A stretch of DNA of 64,000 nt from JAUIAI01 sp045106815 (GTDB taxonomy: Bacteria; Pseudomonadota; Gammaproteobacteria; Burkholderiales; Burkholderiaceae_E), in contig JBGCFG010000057.1 of the NCBI GenBank assembly GCA_045106815.1, positions 107,367 through 171,366 on the forward strand, in the 5' to 3' direction. This document shows, piece after piece, positions 52,883-60,194 of this stretch; position 1 is the stretch's first letter, and each line of letters starts with the position of its first letter. The position numbers and the translations under genes were made by a program. The notes under the pieces were generated by a model. That model was not told the origin of the DNA, did no database searches, and was given only the letters and a program-made list of their open reading frames with translations.

Positions 52883-53248
52883 CTAAGGTCGCGGCGGGAT
52901 GTTTATCTCAAAAACAGGAGGCGCATAGACCGAGGACGCCAAATCATCAGGCGCGATCGTTAGCGCTGCATTCTCGATATCAATGCTTTGTTCGCTAAGA
53001 AGCTCTACGGCGTGGTCATGGCTAAACCCGTCGTGGGAATGGCCGTGTATCGACTCGGCAACGCTTGTTGTTACGTCAAGCGTCGAAACCGGACTTGCCT
53101 CATGCGAGACAGCATTCTGCGCAGACCCGATCGAACCATGATCGTGATCATGTGACTCATGAGCGCTCACCATCAAGAACGATGAAGTGCCCAGCGTGAT
53201 CAAAGCGGTGATGACGAGTTTGATCGCTTCGGATAGCAGAGTTGCCAT
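52883..53248 (-). CDS. His-rich exported protein, probable metal-binding
   Basis: A 121-residue protein with an N-terminal hydrophobic segment (LVITALITLGTSSFLMVS) and two His clusters, HESHDHDHG (about 30-38) and HGHSHDGFSHDHA (about 68-80). The C-terminus is proline-rich (PPVFEINIPPRP). The pattern fits a periplasmic metal chelator feeding HupE. It has no family name I can give. It is first in the unit, divergent from csoR, with the operator between. Confidence 0.65.
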   Translation of the reverse strand: MATLLSEAIKLVITALITLGTSSFLMVSAHESHDHDHGSIGSAQNAVSHEASPVSTLDVTTSVAESIHGHSHDGFSHDHAVELLSEQSIDIENAALTIAPDDLASSVYAPPVFEINIPPRP

Positions 53249-53313
53249 GTATGGCTATGGGTCTCGATAGGAGCGGTTCGCTGAACTTTTTAGCAGGTCG
53301 CACTGGTTTGCAA

Positions 53314-53332
53314 TATCCCCCCCAAGGGGATA
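53314..53332. promoter_or_regulatory. Candidate CsoR-family operator
   Basis: TATCCCC and GGGGATA are perfect 7-bp dyad arms around a five-base spacer, giving a C/G tract flanked by A/T. This is the form of CsoR/RcnR-type operators. It lies between the divergent csoR-like and His-rich genes, nine bases before the regulator ATG, where it could control both. Confidence 0.6.
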
Positions 53333-53341
53333 AAGTTAAGT

Positions 53342-53602
53342 ATGACAGATACTCACGCGCATGCAAGTCACCCCAAGGCCGTAGCACGGCTCAAGCGGGC
53401 CAACGGTCACCTTCGGTCTGTGATTGAGATGATTGAGAGCGGGCAACCCTGTCTGGATATCGCGCAGCAGCTACATGCGGTGGAGAAGGCCATCGTCAAT
53501 GCCAAACGCGTGTTAATTCACGATCATATTGATCATTGCCTGGAGTCAGAAGGCAAGGCACCTGAGCTGGCTGAGTTTCGCGAGATAGCCCGCTACCTGT
53601 AA
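53342..53602 (+). CDS. CsoR/RcnR/FrmR-family metal-sensing repressor
   Basis: An 86-residue all-helical repressor of the DUF156 family. Metal ligands appear as Cys37, His62 and Cys66 (Cys...HxxxC), the set known for Cu(I)-sensing CsoR, rather than the Cys/His/His set of nickel/cobalt RcnR. Additional histidines at 5, 7 and 10 resemble RcnR/DmeR N-termini. It is divergent from the HupE unit with an operator in between, so it probably represses both. The 3' end overlaps the truncated cytochrome gene. Confidence 0.85.
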   Translation: MTDTHAHASHPKAVARLKRANGHLRSVIEMIESGQPCLDIAQQLHAVEKAIVNAKRVLIHDHIDHCLESEGKAPELAEFREIARYL

Positions 53603-53865
53603 CTTGTCATGCTATGACTATTCTCAAAGTCTTGGCCATGACAAGCGGCGCAGTGCTTCACATATAGTCGCTCACCAATTTGCGTATCGGCGGCGTGTAA
53701 CTGAGAGCTGACCTGAAGCATACGGTGATTTATATCGAATAATGACGGGCGCTTAGCCGAGACTAGTGGTCGCAAATTTGAATCAGATTGATCGTCTGGC
53801 AGTAATGCCCATGTCCCGAGACTGACGAACAGAATCATTGTCGCGACTGTTCGGGGCTGAATCAT
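53593..53865 (-). pseudogene. Truncated cytochrome c-like gene
   Basis: A 90-codon frame with a hydrophobic N-terminal segment (TVATMILFVSLGTWALL) and, at the C-terminal side, GERLYVKHCAACHGQDFE with a haem CxxCH. It stops only about 16 residues beyond the motif, so the region with the distal Met ligand and last helix is absent. A typical class-I domain would need some 60 more residues. The end coincides with the 3' end of csoR, as if a rearrangement joined them. It could make a haem peptide but not a normal cytochrome. Confidence 0.65.
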
Positions 53866-53906
53866 CGTCCAGGTCCGGACAAATCGGCGCTTAGCACTTA
53901 ACGCTT

Positions 53907-54881
53907 CTAAGCACCGCGTCTATGAACCGTTTGGCTCACCGACCGGTCAATGGCTTGTGCCTGATCGCATCCGTCAAGTTTTGTGCCGTCCTGGATAACC
54001 AAAGTCTTGCCGACCCGTTGGTTAGCGCTCCCAGCGGGCCAATGTCGATCGTTGATCGCGTAGCGACCGACCTTGCCCTTGAAAGGCATCAGCAGCATGC
54101 CATCTAGTCGCGCAACTTCGCGCGGATCGGTGTGACCGCGAATGCCAATGACGATGGCATCGTGCCCCACTCGAGGCTGGGCACGATAGGTGCCAAACAA
54201 CCGATCCCACCAGGGCAACGAGAAGCCGAAATTGGAGTTGGTTTCATCTGGCTCAACCGAATGGTGGATTCGGTGCATATCCGGGGTGACAATGAACCAA
54301 CCGAGCACTTGGTTTATCGGCAGGGGAATGCGAATGTTGCCGTGGTTAAACATTGACGTCGCGTTGAGGAGGACTTCAAAGATCACCACGGCAACCACCG
54401 GGGCGCCAAGCGTGACCACTGCTGCGAACTTAATTAACATCGACAGCAACATTTCGATCGGATGGAATCGAGTCCCAGTAGTCAGGTCGTAGTCGAGGTC
54501 AGCATGATGGACTTGATGCAGACGCCAGAACGCCGGCACAGCGTGAATGACCACATGCTGCAGCCAGATCACAAAATCCAGCGCGATGACCGCTATTGGC
54601 ACAGCGAGCCAAAGCGGCACTTGAAAGTGGTTCAGGAGGCCCCAGCCGCCGGCCTCGCCGAAGGCCGCCACCCCGACTGCTGCCAGTGGAAACACTAATC
54701 GCAACAGCAATGCGTTCAGCGCCATCAAAGCGATGTTGCTGCTCCACCGTAGTCCTTTGGAGAGAGTTGCCTGGCGGCGCGGCGCTACGATCTCCCAAAG
54801 CGCTATCAGAGCAAAAACGGCAAGAAAACCACCCAGCCGGATGGCTTGTTCGCGAGTGAGAAGGTACTGTTCAATATCCAT
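53907..54881 (-). CDS. Sterol desaturase/fatty acid hydroxylase family protein
   Basis: An integral-membrane di-iron protein of 324 residues. The histidine motifs are seen in HVVIHAVPAFWRLHQVHH (HxxxH and HxxHH types) and HRIHHS, with a further His (FNHGN) between. Four to five helices precede and flank them. Such enzymes hydroxylate or desaturate lipids. ATG 54881 is the likely start. It is divergent from the ArsR-rhodanese gene with short dyads in between; a sulfur or metal signal may control it, which is inference. Confidence 0.85.
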   Translation of the reverse strand: MDIEQYLLTREQAIRLGGFLAVFALIALWEIVAPRRQATLSKGLRWSSNIALMALNALLLRLVFPLAAVGVAAFGEAGGWGLLNHFQVPLWLAVPIAVIALDFVIWLQHVVIHAVPAFWRLHQVHHADLDYDLTTGTRFHPIEMLLSMLIKFAAVVTLGAPVVAVVIFEVLLNATSMFNHGNIRIPLPINQVLGWFIVTPDMHRIHHSVEPDETNSNFGFSLPWWDRLFGTYRAQPRVGHDAIVIGIRGHTDPREVARLDGMLLMPFKGKVGRYAINDRHWPAGSANQRVGKTLVIQDGTKLDGCDQAQAIDRSVSQTVHRRGA

Positions 54882-54915
54882 GGCTATCTCTCTTCGCTGA
54901 TCATCCAAGCACGTT

Positions 54916-54945
54916 TGAGTAATATATCACTCATTCGCACGAATG
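54916..54945. promoter_or_regulatory. Candidate ArsR-type operator between divergent genes
   Basis: Two dyads adjoin: TGAGT at 54916-54920 with ACTCA at 54929-54933, and CATTCG (54932-54937) with CGAATG (54940-54945), the latter perfect with a two-base spacer. The stretch is AT-rich. It lies 15 bases before the ArsR-rhodanese start and 35 before the desaturase-like start, so one bound repressor could affect both. Confidence 0.5.
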
Positions 54946-54959
54946 TTAGAATGTTATTT

Positions 54960-55658
54960 ATGGATAATAGAACTGTCAAAGACCTCTTGTATGAGCAGGT
55001 AGCGCGTGTTGGCAAAGCGCTTGCGAGCCCGAAGCGACTGGAAATACTCGAAATGCTGGCTCAAGGCGAAAAGTCGGTCGAGAACCTAGCTGGCGACGTT
55101 GATGTCAACATCAAGCTCGCCAGCGCTCACCTGAAAGCGCTGAAAGAGGCGAGATTGGTCTCCAGTCGCCGGGAAGGCAAGCGCATCATTTACCAGCTCA
55201 CCGGTGACGACGTCGCACAGCTCGGTGTGACGCTGCGCAATGTGGCTGAGGCGCATCTAAGCGAGTTGCAGGTCGCCTTGCAGGAAATGATGAAAGAGCC
55301 TGACCGCTTGGTCAGTGTTGGTCGCAAGGACCTGATGGCCCAAGCGAAGCGGGGCGATGTGATCATGCTCGACGTCCGGCCGCAATCGGAATTTGACACT
55401 GCTCACCTGCCTTATGCACGGTCAATGCCGCTGCCAGAACTCTTGCAGCGCTTATCAGAGTTACCCAAGGATCTGGTGATCGTCGCTTACTGTCGTGGAC
55501 CTTTCTGTCTGATGTCTGACGAGGCGGTCAAGATCCTCAAAGCGCACGGCTACCACGCGCGAAAGACATTTGACGGGGTGAGTGAATGGCAGGCTGCGGG
55601 ACTGCCGATTAAGCAAGCTTCGACACGGAGATCGGACGCCAGACGTTCAGCGTCATAG
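54960..55658 (+). CDS. ArsR-family regulator fused to a rhodanese domain
   Basis: A 232-residue protein. Residues about 1-95 form the ArsR winged helix (LASPKRLEILEMLAQGEKSV, NIKLASAHLKALKEARLV). Residues about 125-215 form a rhodanese domain with the active cysteine loop CRGPFC. Fusions of this kind are known as regulators and are thought to respond to sulfur or oxidising conditions. ATG 54960 is chosen over 54951 and earlier starts because the HTH begins shortly after. The C-terminal dozen residues are Arg/Ser-rich. It is divergent from the desaturase-like gene. Confidence 0.88.
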   Translation: MDNRTVKDLLYEQVARVGKALASPKRLEILEMLAQGEKSVENLAGDVDVNIKLASAHLKALKEARLVSSRREGKRIIYQLTGDDVAQLGVTLRNVAEAHLSELQVALQEMMKEPDRLVSVGRKDLMAQAKRGDVIMLDVRPQSEFDTAHLPYARSMPLPELLQRLSELPKDLVIVAYCRGPFCLMSDEAVKILKAHGYHARKTFDGVSEWQAAGLPIKQASTRRSDARRSAS

Positions 55659-55694
55659 GCCACGATTCTGCTCGGTCTTGGATCAATTCAGGCT

Positions 55695-56255
55695 TTATCG
55701 GATCCTGCCAATGAATCGTGGAACTTTGGCCGCATATTCACGGTACTCCTCTCCAAACGCTTTCTCAAGCCAGGGTTCTTCAGCGTAAGGCGCGAGCAGA
55801 TACATAACGGCCCATAGGCCAATCAAGCCATTGACATACCAGGAGTTCACCGCGATGACGAGCCCGATCATCCCGACAAAAGTGAAGACGTAGATCGGGT
55901 TTCTGCTCCACGAAAACCACCCTTCCGTTTTAAGTTGGTTTGCCTCACCGTGTGCATCCTGCCAGCCTAGTTTCGCCGTTACCAACGTTGCCAGCCCAAA
56001 CCCGACAAGTACCAACGTCCATCCGGCGAAAGCCCAGGCACTGGCCACAGGGCCGATTCCTCGATAGTCCAATACGCACAACAACACGATGGATACAAAC
56101 ATCGTCCGAAACAGGGCCCAAAAGACCCGATGTTGCCAAGATGCCCGTTGAGGCGGTGGCCAAAACTGAAAGCGAGGAAGCAGTAGACCAGCTATGGACA
56201 ACAGTAACAAGGTTGTAGCAGCCAAAGTGCCGATGACGAATACGATTGAGATCAT
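55695..56255 (-). CDS. Isoprenylcysteine methyltransferase-like membrane protein
   Basis: A 186-residue membrane protein with about five helices. The C-terminal third has GWFSWSRNPIYVFTFVGMIG and EEPWLEKAFGEEYREYAAKV, the ICMT/PEMT-type SAM-binding pattern (RNPIY plus EE...YxxY). These enzymes methylate cysteine carboxylates or phospholipids; bacterial members are mostly uncharacterised. It converges on the ArsR-rhodanese gene. A second protein of the same type is at 57948-58409. Confidence 0.82.
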   Translation of the reverse strand: MISIVFVIGTLAATTLLLLSIAGLLLPRFQFWPPPQRASWQHRVFWALFRTMFVSIVLLCVLDYRGIGPVASAWAFAGWTLVLVGFGLATLVTAKLGWQDAHGEANQLKTEGWFSWSRNPIYVFTFVGMIGLVIAVNSWYVNGLIGLWAVMYLLAPYAEEPWLEKAFGEEYREYAAKVPRFIGRIR

Positions 56256-56424
56256 AGGGGTAGGTTAACGAATCAATCTAAAACGCGGTCCGTTCACGTC
56301 GTTGGGATTTCCAACCCTGCAGTTACTGGAAGGCGGACGCCGAGCGATGGAGATGGATCTACCCACGGCGCTATCGGTCACATTTTTGTCCCTGTTGATT
56401 AATCAGGCACGCTAGAATGGAGGC

Positions 56425-56763
56425 ATGCGCCTGATCATGACAAGCCTATTGTGTCTGTCCCTGCTCTTTCAGAGTGTGGTCTTTGCGCAAGCGAGCCAGA
56501 TGGGATGTGACGATCATGGTGCGTTCAGTTCAAACACTGGCCAAGTGATGTCAACCGATGACAGCTGCTGCGCCGATACAGGCACCGGCCACGGCAGCAA
56601 ACCGTGCCAGTCTGAGATGGGTTGTCATGCTTTCGCATGCGTTTTGACCGATCCCTATTTGATGCCACAGGCTGCGCCAGTTTCGCTGATGCAACCAACT
56701 ATCGATGCAGGTTTGCAATCGCACGACCTCACTGAGGTTTGGCGCCCGCCGACCTCCGCCTGA
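56425..56763 (+). CDS. Small exported Cys/His-containing protein
   Basis: A 112-residue protein with a signal segment (LLCLSLLFQSVVFAQA). The mature part has cysteines in MGCDDHG, DSCCADTG, KPCQSEMGCHAFAC, and a WRPP motif near the C-terminus. Such proteins are often found at the head of copper-resistance operons, where they may bind Cu. The DUF411 gene follows after 128 nt. No family name can be given with confidence. A GGAGG is just upstream of ATG 56425. Confidence 0.6.
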   Translation: MRLIMTSLLCLSLLFQSVVFAQASQMGCDDHGAFSSNTGQVMSTDDSCCADTGTGHGSKPCQSEMGCHAFACVLTDPYLMPQAAPVSLMQPTIDAGLQSHDLTEVWRPPTSA

Positions 56764-56891
56764 GGGCTCATTCGGCACGTTCGCCGAGTACCTTGTTGTT
56801 GATTGAAGGCATGAGCCCGGCCTGACAACTGACCAGACACGTCGCGGCTTAAGGGCCTCACTCATTTCCCAAATTCTTATTGGAGGCAAAC

Positions 56892-57356
56892 ATGCCTTTT
56901 GATCAATTACGTCGGCGCATTTGCGCTGGCATCGTACTCGCGCCATTTTCTGGTTCACTGTTAGCCACCACTGAATTGCCTGTCGTCGACGTGTGGAAGA
57001 GTCCCACTTGTGGATGTTGCAATGACTGGATCAAACATCTTGAGCAAAACGGCTTTACTGTCAGGGCCCACGACACTGGGAACAACGTCGTTCGTGAACG
57101 TCTCGGAATGCCAAGCAGGTATGCGTCATGTCATACAGCCAGGGTAGGGGGATATGCAGTTGAAGGTCACGTCCCTGCGAGCGATGTGATTCGACTGCTC
57201 ACAGAGAAACCTGATGCCGTCGGGGTTGCGGTGCCTCAAATGCCGGTTGGTTCGCCGGGTATGGATGGGCCGGTCTATCGTGGTCGTGTCGATCCGTATG
57301 ACGTGTTACTCGTCGCAAAGGACGGCTCTGCGAGTGTGTTTCAGTCTTACCGCTAG
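56892..57356 (+). CDS. DUF411 domain protein
   Basis: A 154-residue exported protein with a signal-like N-terminus (ICAGIVLAPFSGSLLATTE) and a thioredoxin-like DUF411 domain. VWKSPTCGCCNDWIKHLE contains the conserved CGCC, and GHVPASDVIRLL and VPQMPVGSPGM follow. The family is linked to copper and cadmium handling by gene neighbourhood. ATG 56892 has GGAGG five bases upstream, so the 5' TTG extension is not used. The multicopper-oxidase remnant comes next, as in copper-resistance clusters. Confidence 0.85.
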   Translation: MPFDQLRRRICAGIVLAPFSGSLLATTELPVVDVWKSPTCGCCNDWIKHLEQNGFTVRAHDTGNNVVRERLGMPSRYASCHTARVGGYAVEGHVPASDVIRLLTEKPDAVGVAVPQMPVGSPGMDGPVYRGRVDPYDVLLVAKDGSASVFQSYR

Positions 57357-57414
57357 TTGCGTTGATTCATGAGGGGAATCGAATGGATGAGACAGATTGC
57401 AGCGCTCGCACTGA

Positions 57415-57615
57415 TCGGGCCGAGCACGAGTCTCGGCGACGCGCAATGGCGAACCGGTACCGATGACTTCCCGGCGTGACACGCCGAGGGTCTCACCGCG
57501 TGAGACCCTCGTGGCCGGCTTCGTTGCGGATAACCCAGGCGACTGGCTGATTCACTGCCACATCGTCGAGTATCATGCTCGCGGGATGGGCACTCAACTA
57601 AGGGTGACAACATGA
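57415..57615 (+). pseudogene. C-terminal remnant of a multicopper oxidase
   Basis: One open frame of 66 codons begins after a stop (57412-57414) and reads like the end of a copper-resistance multicopper oxidase: ATRNGEPVP, RRDT, FVADNPGDWLIHCHIVE and ARGM. The HCH with the downstream Met is the type-1/type-3 copper site. The first 400 or so residues are missing, and no matching sequence precedes it. A 12-bp hairpin (57485-57511) lies within the frame. The stop overlaps the ATG of the following 55-codon frame (ATGA), as if they had been one operon. Confidence 0.75.
57485..57511. other. Perfect 12-bp hairpin inside the oxidase remnant
   Basis: CGAGGGTCTCAC and GTGAGACCCTCG pair perfectly around a three-base loop. 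The sequence is coding in the remnant frame. No T-run follows, so it does not look like a terminator. Confidence 0.6.
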
Positions 57616-57779
57616 TCCTGAAACACTTGTCGGAAAGTCAGCGGCTCGTCTCGCTCACTCAGAGGCATCAGAGGCCTTTTACTAACCCGTCAACGATGCT
57701 GGCTGGCGTCTTCTTTGCTGTTTTGCTCGTCAGCTGGATTGGTCATTGCTGGATCCATGCGTGCGGTCTGAATGGATAG
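57612..57779 (+). CDS. Small membrane protein, 55 residues
   Basis: Starts with ATG 57612 overlapping the oxidase remnant's stop as ATGA, with GGGTGA upstream. One membrane helix (MLAGVFFAVLLVSWIGHCW, about 29-47) follows a basic N-terminal part; the C-terminus has two Cys and two His around the helix end. Short proteins of this sort are often the next gene after copA-type genes. I do not know a family name. From 57780 to 57947 nothing can be supported. Confidence 0.55.
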   Translation: MILKHLSESQRLVSLTQRHQRPFTNPSTMLAGVFFAVLLVSWIGHCWIHACGLNG

Positions 57780-57947
57780 TGATACGAGAAGCAAACAACC
57801 AGTCAAATGTGCACATATGTCCGACTGGGTTCCGTGCGATGGTTTACGCAGAGAAGTCGAACGACAGCTTTCCCTCAAAGCAGTCGTTCGAACCTGCCAA
57901 TCGGTTAAGTCAATCAGTTAAGGCGCCGTTACCATGATCGGTCGGGC

Positions 57948-58409
57948 TCAAATCCATCGGCGCACTCGTGAAACGTATTGCGCATACTCTTCGCCAAAAT
58001 TTGCGCGCATATATCGCTCTTCCGGAATAATTTGGTAGCGATTCATGTAAACGACAAACACAGGAATCATGGCAAAAGACAATATGCTGCCCAGGAACAA
58101 ACCCCAGGCGCACAAAATCAGGAGAATGCCGACGTACATTGGATTTCGGGTACGTTGGTAGATCCCGTGAACGACCAAGCTGCTTGATTGATCTGGTGCG
58201 CGAGGGTCGACTGTTGTGTCAGCTGATCTGAACGCCATGACGCCAAGCAAAGCAATGACGCTGCCAATGACCGCGATCCCGATTGCAATAAAACCTGACC
58301 CAGCGATCGAGAATTGAAAATCGGGAAGGACCTTGGACCCTATCCACATCAACGCGGCGATCCCAATTGCCAAAACCACTGGCGGGACCTTGAGTTCAAG
58401 TTCCTTCAC
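57948..58409 (-). CDS. Isoprenylcysteine methyltransferase-like membrane protein
   Basis: A 153-residue protein with about four helices and the ICMT-type C-terminal motifs VHGIYQRTRNPMYVGILLIL and EERYMRANFGEEYAQYVSRV. Start is GTG 58409, overlapping the stop of the CDF-like gene (GTGA). Similar in type to 55695-56255, though not a close copy. Substrate unknown; in this location it may act together with the CDF-like carrier. Confidence 0.85.
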   Translation of the reverse strand: MKELELKVPPVVLAIGIAALMWIGSKVLPDFQFSIAGSGFIAIGIAVIGSVIALLGVMAFRSADTTVDPRAPDQSSSLVVHGIYQRTRNPMYVGILLILCAWGLFLGSILSFAMIPVFVVYMNRYQIIPEERYMRANFGEEYAQYVSRVRRWI

Positions 58410-59023
58410 GATATTGATCCTAAGGCCAACGCACGCTCGTCCAGCGACTGTCGAATGATCTGAATAGCTGACAACAAAAGCAAGCCGGCCATGATCCCGG
58501 CGACGATCAAATCAGGCCAACCGTTCGCGGCCCCCCAAACGCCCAATGCTGCAATGATGCCGATGACATCATTGCGCGAGCAGAGCCAAACCGAGCGAAC
58601 ATTCGCGTCGCCATCCTTATAGCTCATCAGCAACAGGACGCTCACGCAATTTGCAAGCAGCGCAAGAAGGCCAATCCAGCCCATGATCTCGGCGGTAGGA
58701 ACGCCGCCATAGAAAACGCGACAAGCAGTTGAGCCTAACATCCATGCCCACAAAGCCAACAGACTGATCTCCTTGAACAAAGCCGCATTGGTACGCACAG
58801 CGACGGATGCTCCGATGACGGCCAGCGACAGGCCGTAGGTCAGTGCATCGCCGAGAAAATTCAGGGCATCCGCTTGCAAGGCTTGAGACTGGGCGGAGCG
58901 ACCCGCGCTCATTTCAACGACAAACATCAGTGCGTTAATCACCATAACGAGCCAGAGCCTGCGTTTGTAGCCATCCGATATCCCATCGAATCTTGCGTCG
59001 TTGCCACAACAATTCCCAGCCAT
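58406..59023 (-). CDS. Cation diffusion facilitator-like transporter, short form
   Basis: A 205-residue membrane protein with about six helices. An N-terminal Cys pair (GNCCGNDARFDG) precedes helix 1. LQADALNFLGDALTYG carries the CDF metal site (ADxxxxxxD). The usual cytoplasmic C-terminal domain is absent, so this is the short form. It would export a divalent ion or a similar cation. ATG 59023 is 40 bp from the start of the RND remnant on the other strand. Confidence 0.85.
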   Translation of the reverse strand: MAGNCCGNDARFDGISDGYKRRLWLVMVINALMFVVEMSAGRSAQSQALQADALNFLGDALTYGLSLAVIGASVAVRTNAALFKEISLLALWAWMLGSTACRVFYGGVPTAEIMGWIGLLALLANCVSVLLLMSYKDGDANVRSVWLCSRNDVIGIIAALGVWGAANGWPDLIVAGIMAGLLLLSAIQIIRQSLDERALALGSIS

Positions 59024-59063
59024 AGTCAAAACGTCCACGGCAATGCTATTACAAGGAATATAG

Positions 59064-59349
59064 ATGGGCAATTATGCGATTGCCGTGATCATTGTGTACC
59101 TGTTGCTCGTGGCGATTCTCACTCACTGGGGGTATCCATTGCTGATAATGGCCACGCTTCCGATGGGCATGGCAGGCGGCATTCTCGGCCGGCGCGGGTA
59201 CCGAACTCTATCGCGGTGTGGGTGCGATCGTCATGGCTGGCTTGCTGGGGTCAGCGATCGTGTCGGTGACTTTTTTGCCCGCGCTGGCCGCGTTCGTATT
59301 GCGGGGGCGAGAGCGGATAGGGTCGGTGGCTACCAGGGCATCCGCTTAA
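59064..59349 (+). pseudogene. RND permease remnant, internally deleted
   Basis: 59064-59188 matches 50751-50876 of the intact permease gene, with about two base changes; the rest matches from 51155 to about 51285, again with few changes. The 278 bp between are deleted, at a GGC shared by both edges, and 278 is not a multiple of three, so the frame is lost. The remnant ends with its own tail (ERIGSVATRASA and TAA), different from the intact gene. It is not an intact gene, and it lies in the same direction as the full copy. Confidence 0.9.
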
Positions 59350-59371
59350 GGCTTCGCCGACTCCGAGCAAG

Positions 59372-59709
59372 CTATTTGGCAAAGTGCAGGTATGAGACGA
59401 CCAGCAAAACGATGAGTAACAAATTCAAGAGGTTTAAGGCGATCGGGTCGCCATGCGCATAGTGCGCGATCATCGCTGTTATCAGGAAGAGCGCGACACC
59501 GGCGTATGCCCATTCTCTGACGGGCGTGGGCAGTCCCGGCATGATCAAAGCCGGAATGGCCAATAACTTCAAGACTGCCAGTTGGATACGAAAAAATCTG
59601 GGAAGCCAAGGTCTCGAATGCCTTGCATGGTTGGCTGATGCAATAGATAGCTAAGTGCACTGAGCGCTAGAAAGGTGACCACAATGCCCGTGGAGATCCA
59701 ATAGATCAT
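59372..59709 (-). pseudogene. DoxX-like gene with a frameshift
   Basis: Two minus-strand frames together make a DoxX-like four-helix membrane protein: MIYWISTGIVVTFLALSALS and later GIRDLGFPDFF in one, then RIQLAVLKLLAIPALI to the C-terminus in the next. The switch is at a T6 run (plus-strand A6 at 59591-59596). One extra T would join them as FPDFFRIQLAVLK, which is what a normal family member has. It may be a real mutation, a phase-variable tract or a sequencing slip. In the present sequence it is broken. Confidence 0.8.
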
Positions 59710-59811
59710 CAGCAAATATTTCCCCACTGGTTTGTCTTGCCGTTGAAGAAGGCAATGGGTGAATGCGCAAGACACGCGTTCACTGCCAAAGACGTTTGTG
59801 AGATGTTAACC

Positions 59812-60135
59812 CTAAGCTCGAGATCTCAAGGCTGCGTCATATGCAATGCGAGCCCACCGCGCTGCTTCGTCTCGATTTTCCAGGCAGTCTGGGGGGGCTT
59901 CATAGTAGGAAAGCTGCATGACTTTCCCTTTCTTCTCGTACTCAAACGGACCGAGATTCTGGTCTTCAAACAGATTCAGACTTTCTTCGTCCACTTTTAA
60001 GTACAGGGTGTCATCCGCGATCAGGCCAAACATCAGCCCACCGTGAAACACGCCGTGCCCACCAAACATACGTTTTGATTCGATTGGGCCGAAGTCACTG
60101 AACAATTCATGCAGGTACTCAACGAAATCACTCAT
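59812..60135 (-). CDS. TfoX/Sxy N-terminal domain protein
   Basis: A 107-residue protein of the TfoX_N family with PIESKRMFGGHGVFHGGLMF (about 17-36), LYLKVDEES and YEKKGKVMQLSYYEAP. It has only this domain, so it is not the full Sxy competence activator. Function is unknown. ATG 60135 is used; the frame runs back to 60147. Its neighbours give no clue. Confidence 0.87.
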   Translation of the reverse strand: MSDFVEYLHELFSDFGPIESKRMFGGHGVFHGGLMFGLIADDTLYLKVDEESLNLFEDQNLGPFEYEKKGKVMQLSYYEAPPDCLENRDEAARWARIAYDAALRSRA

Positions 60136-60194
60136 CGCTCTTGTCACTCAGGAAAGCGGTCAAAGATGAATGCTGCCAACAGCGCTTTTTCTAA

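Noticed and set aside
56304..56332. TTCCA...TGGAA as a CueR-type operator before the Cys-rich gene
   Set aside because: The spacing of about 13 bases does not fit the compact MerR/CueR dyad, and no such regulator gene is present.
57746..57937. A 63-residue frame after the small membrane protein
   Set aside because: No ribosome site, no hydrophobic or conserved pattern, and poor codon character.
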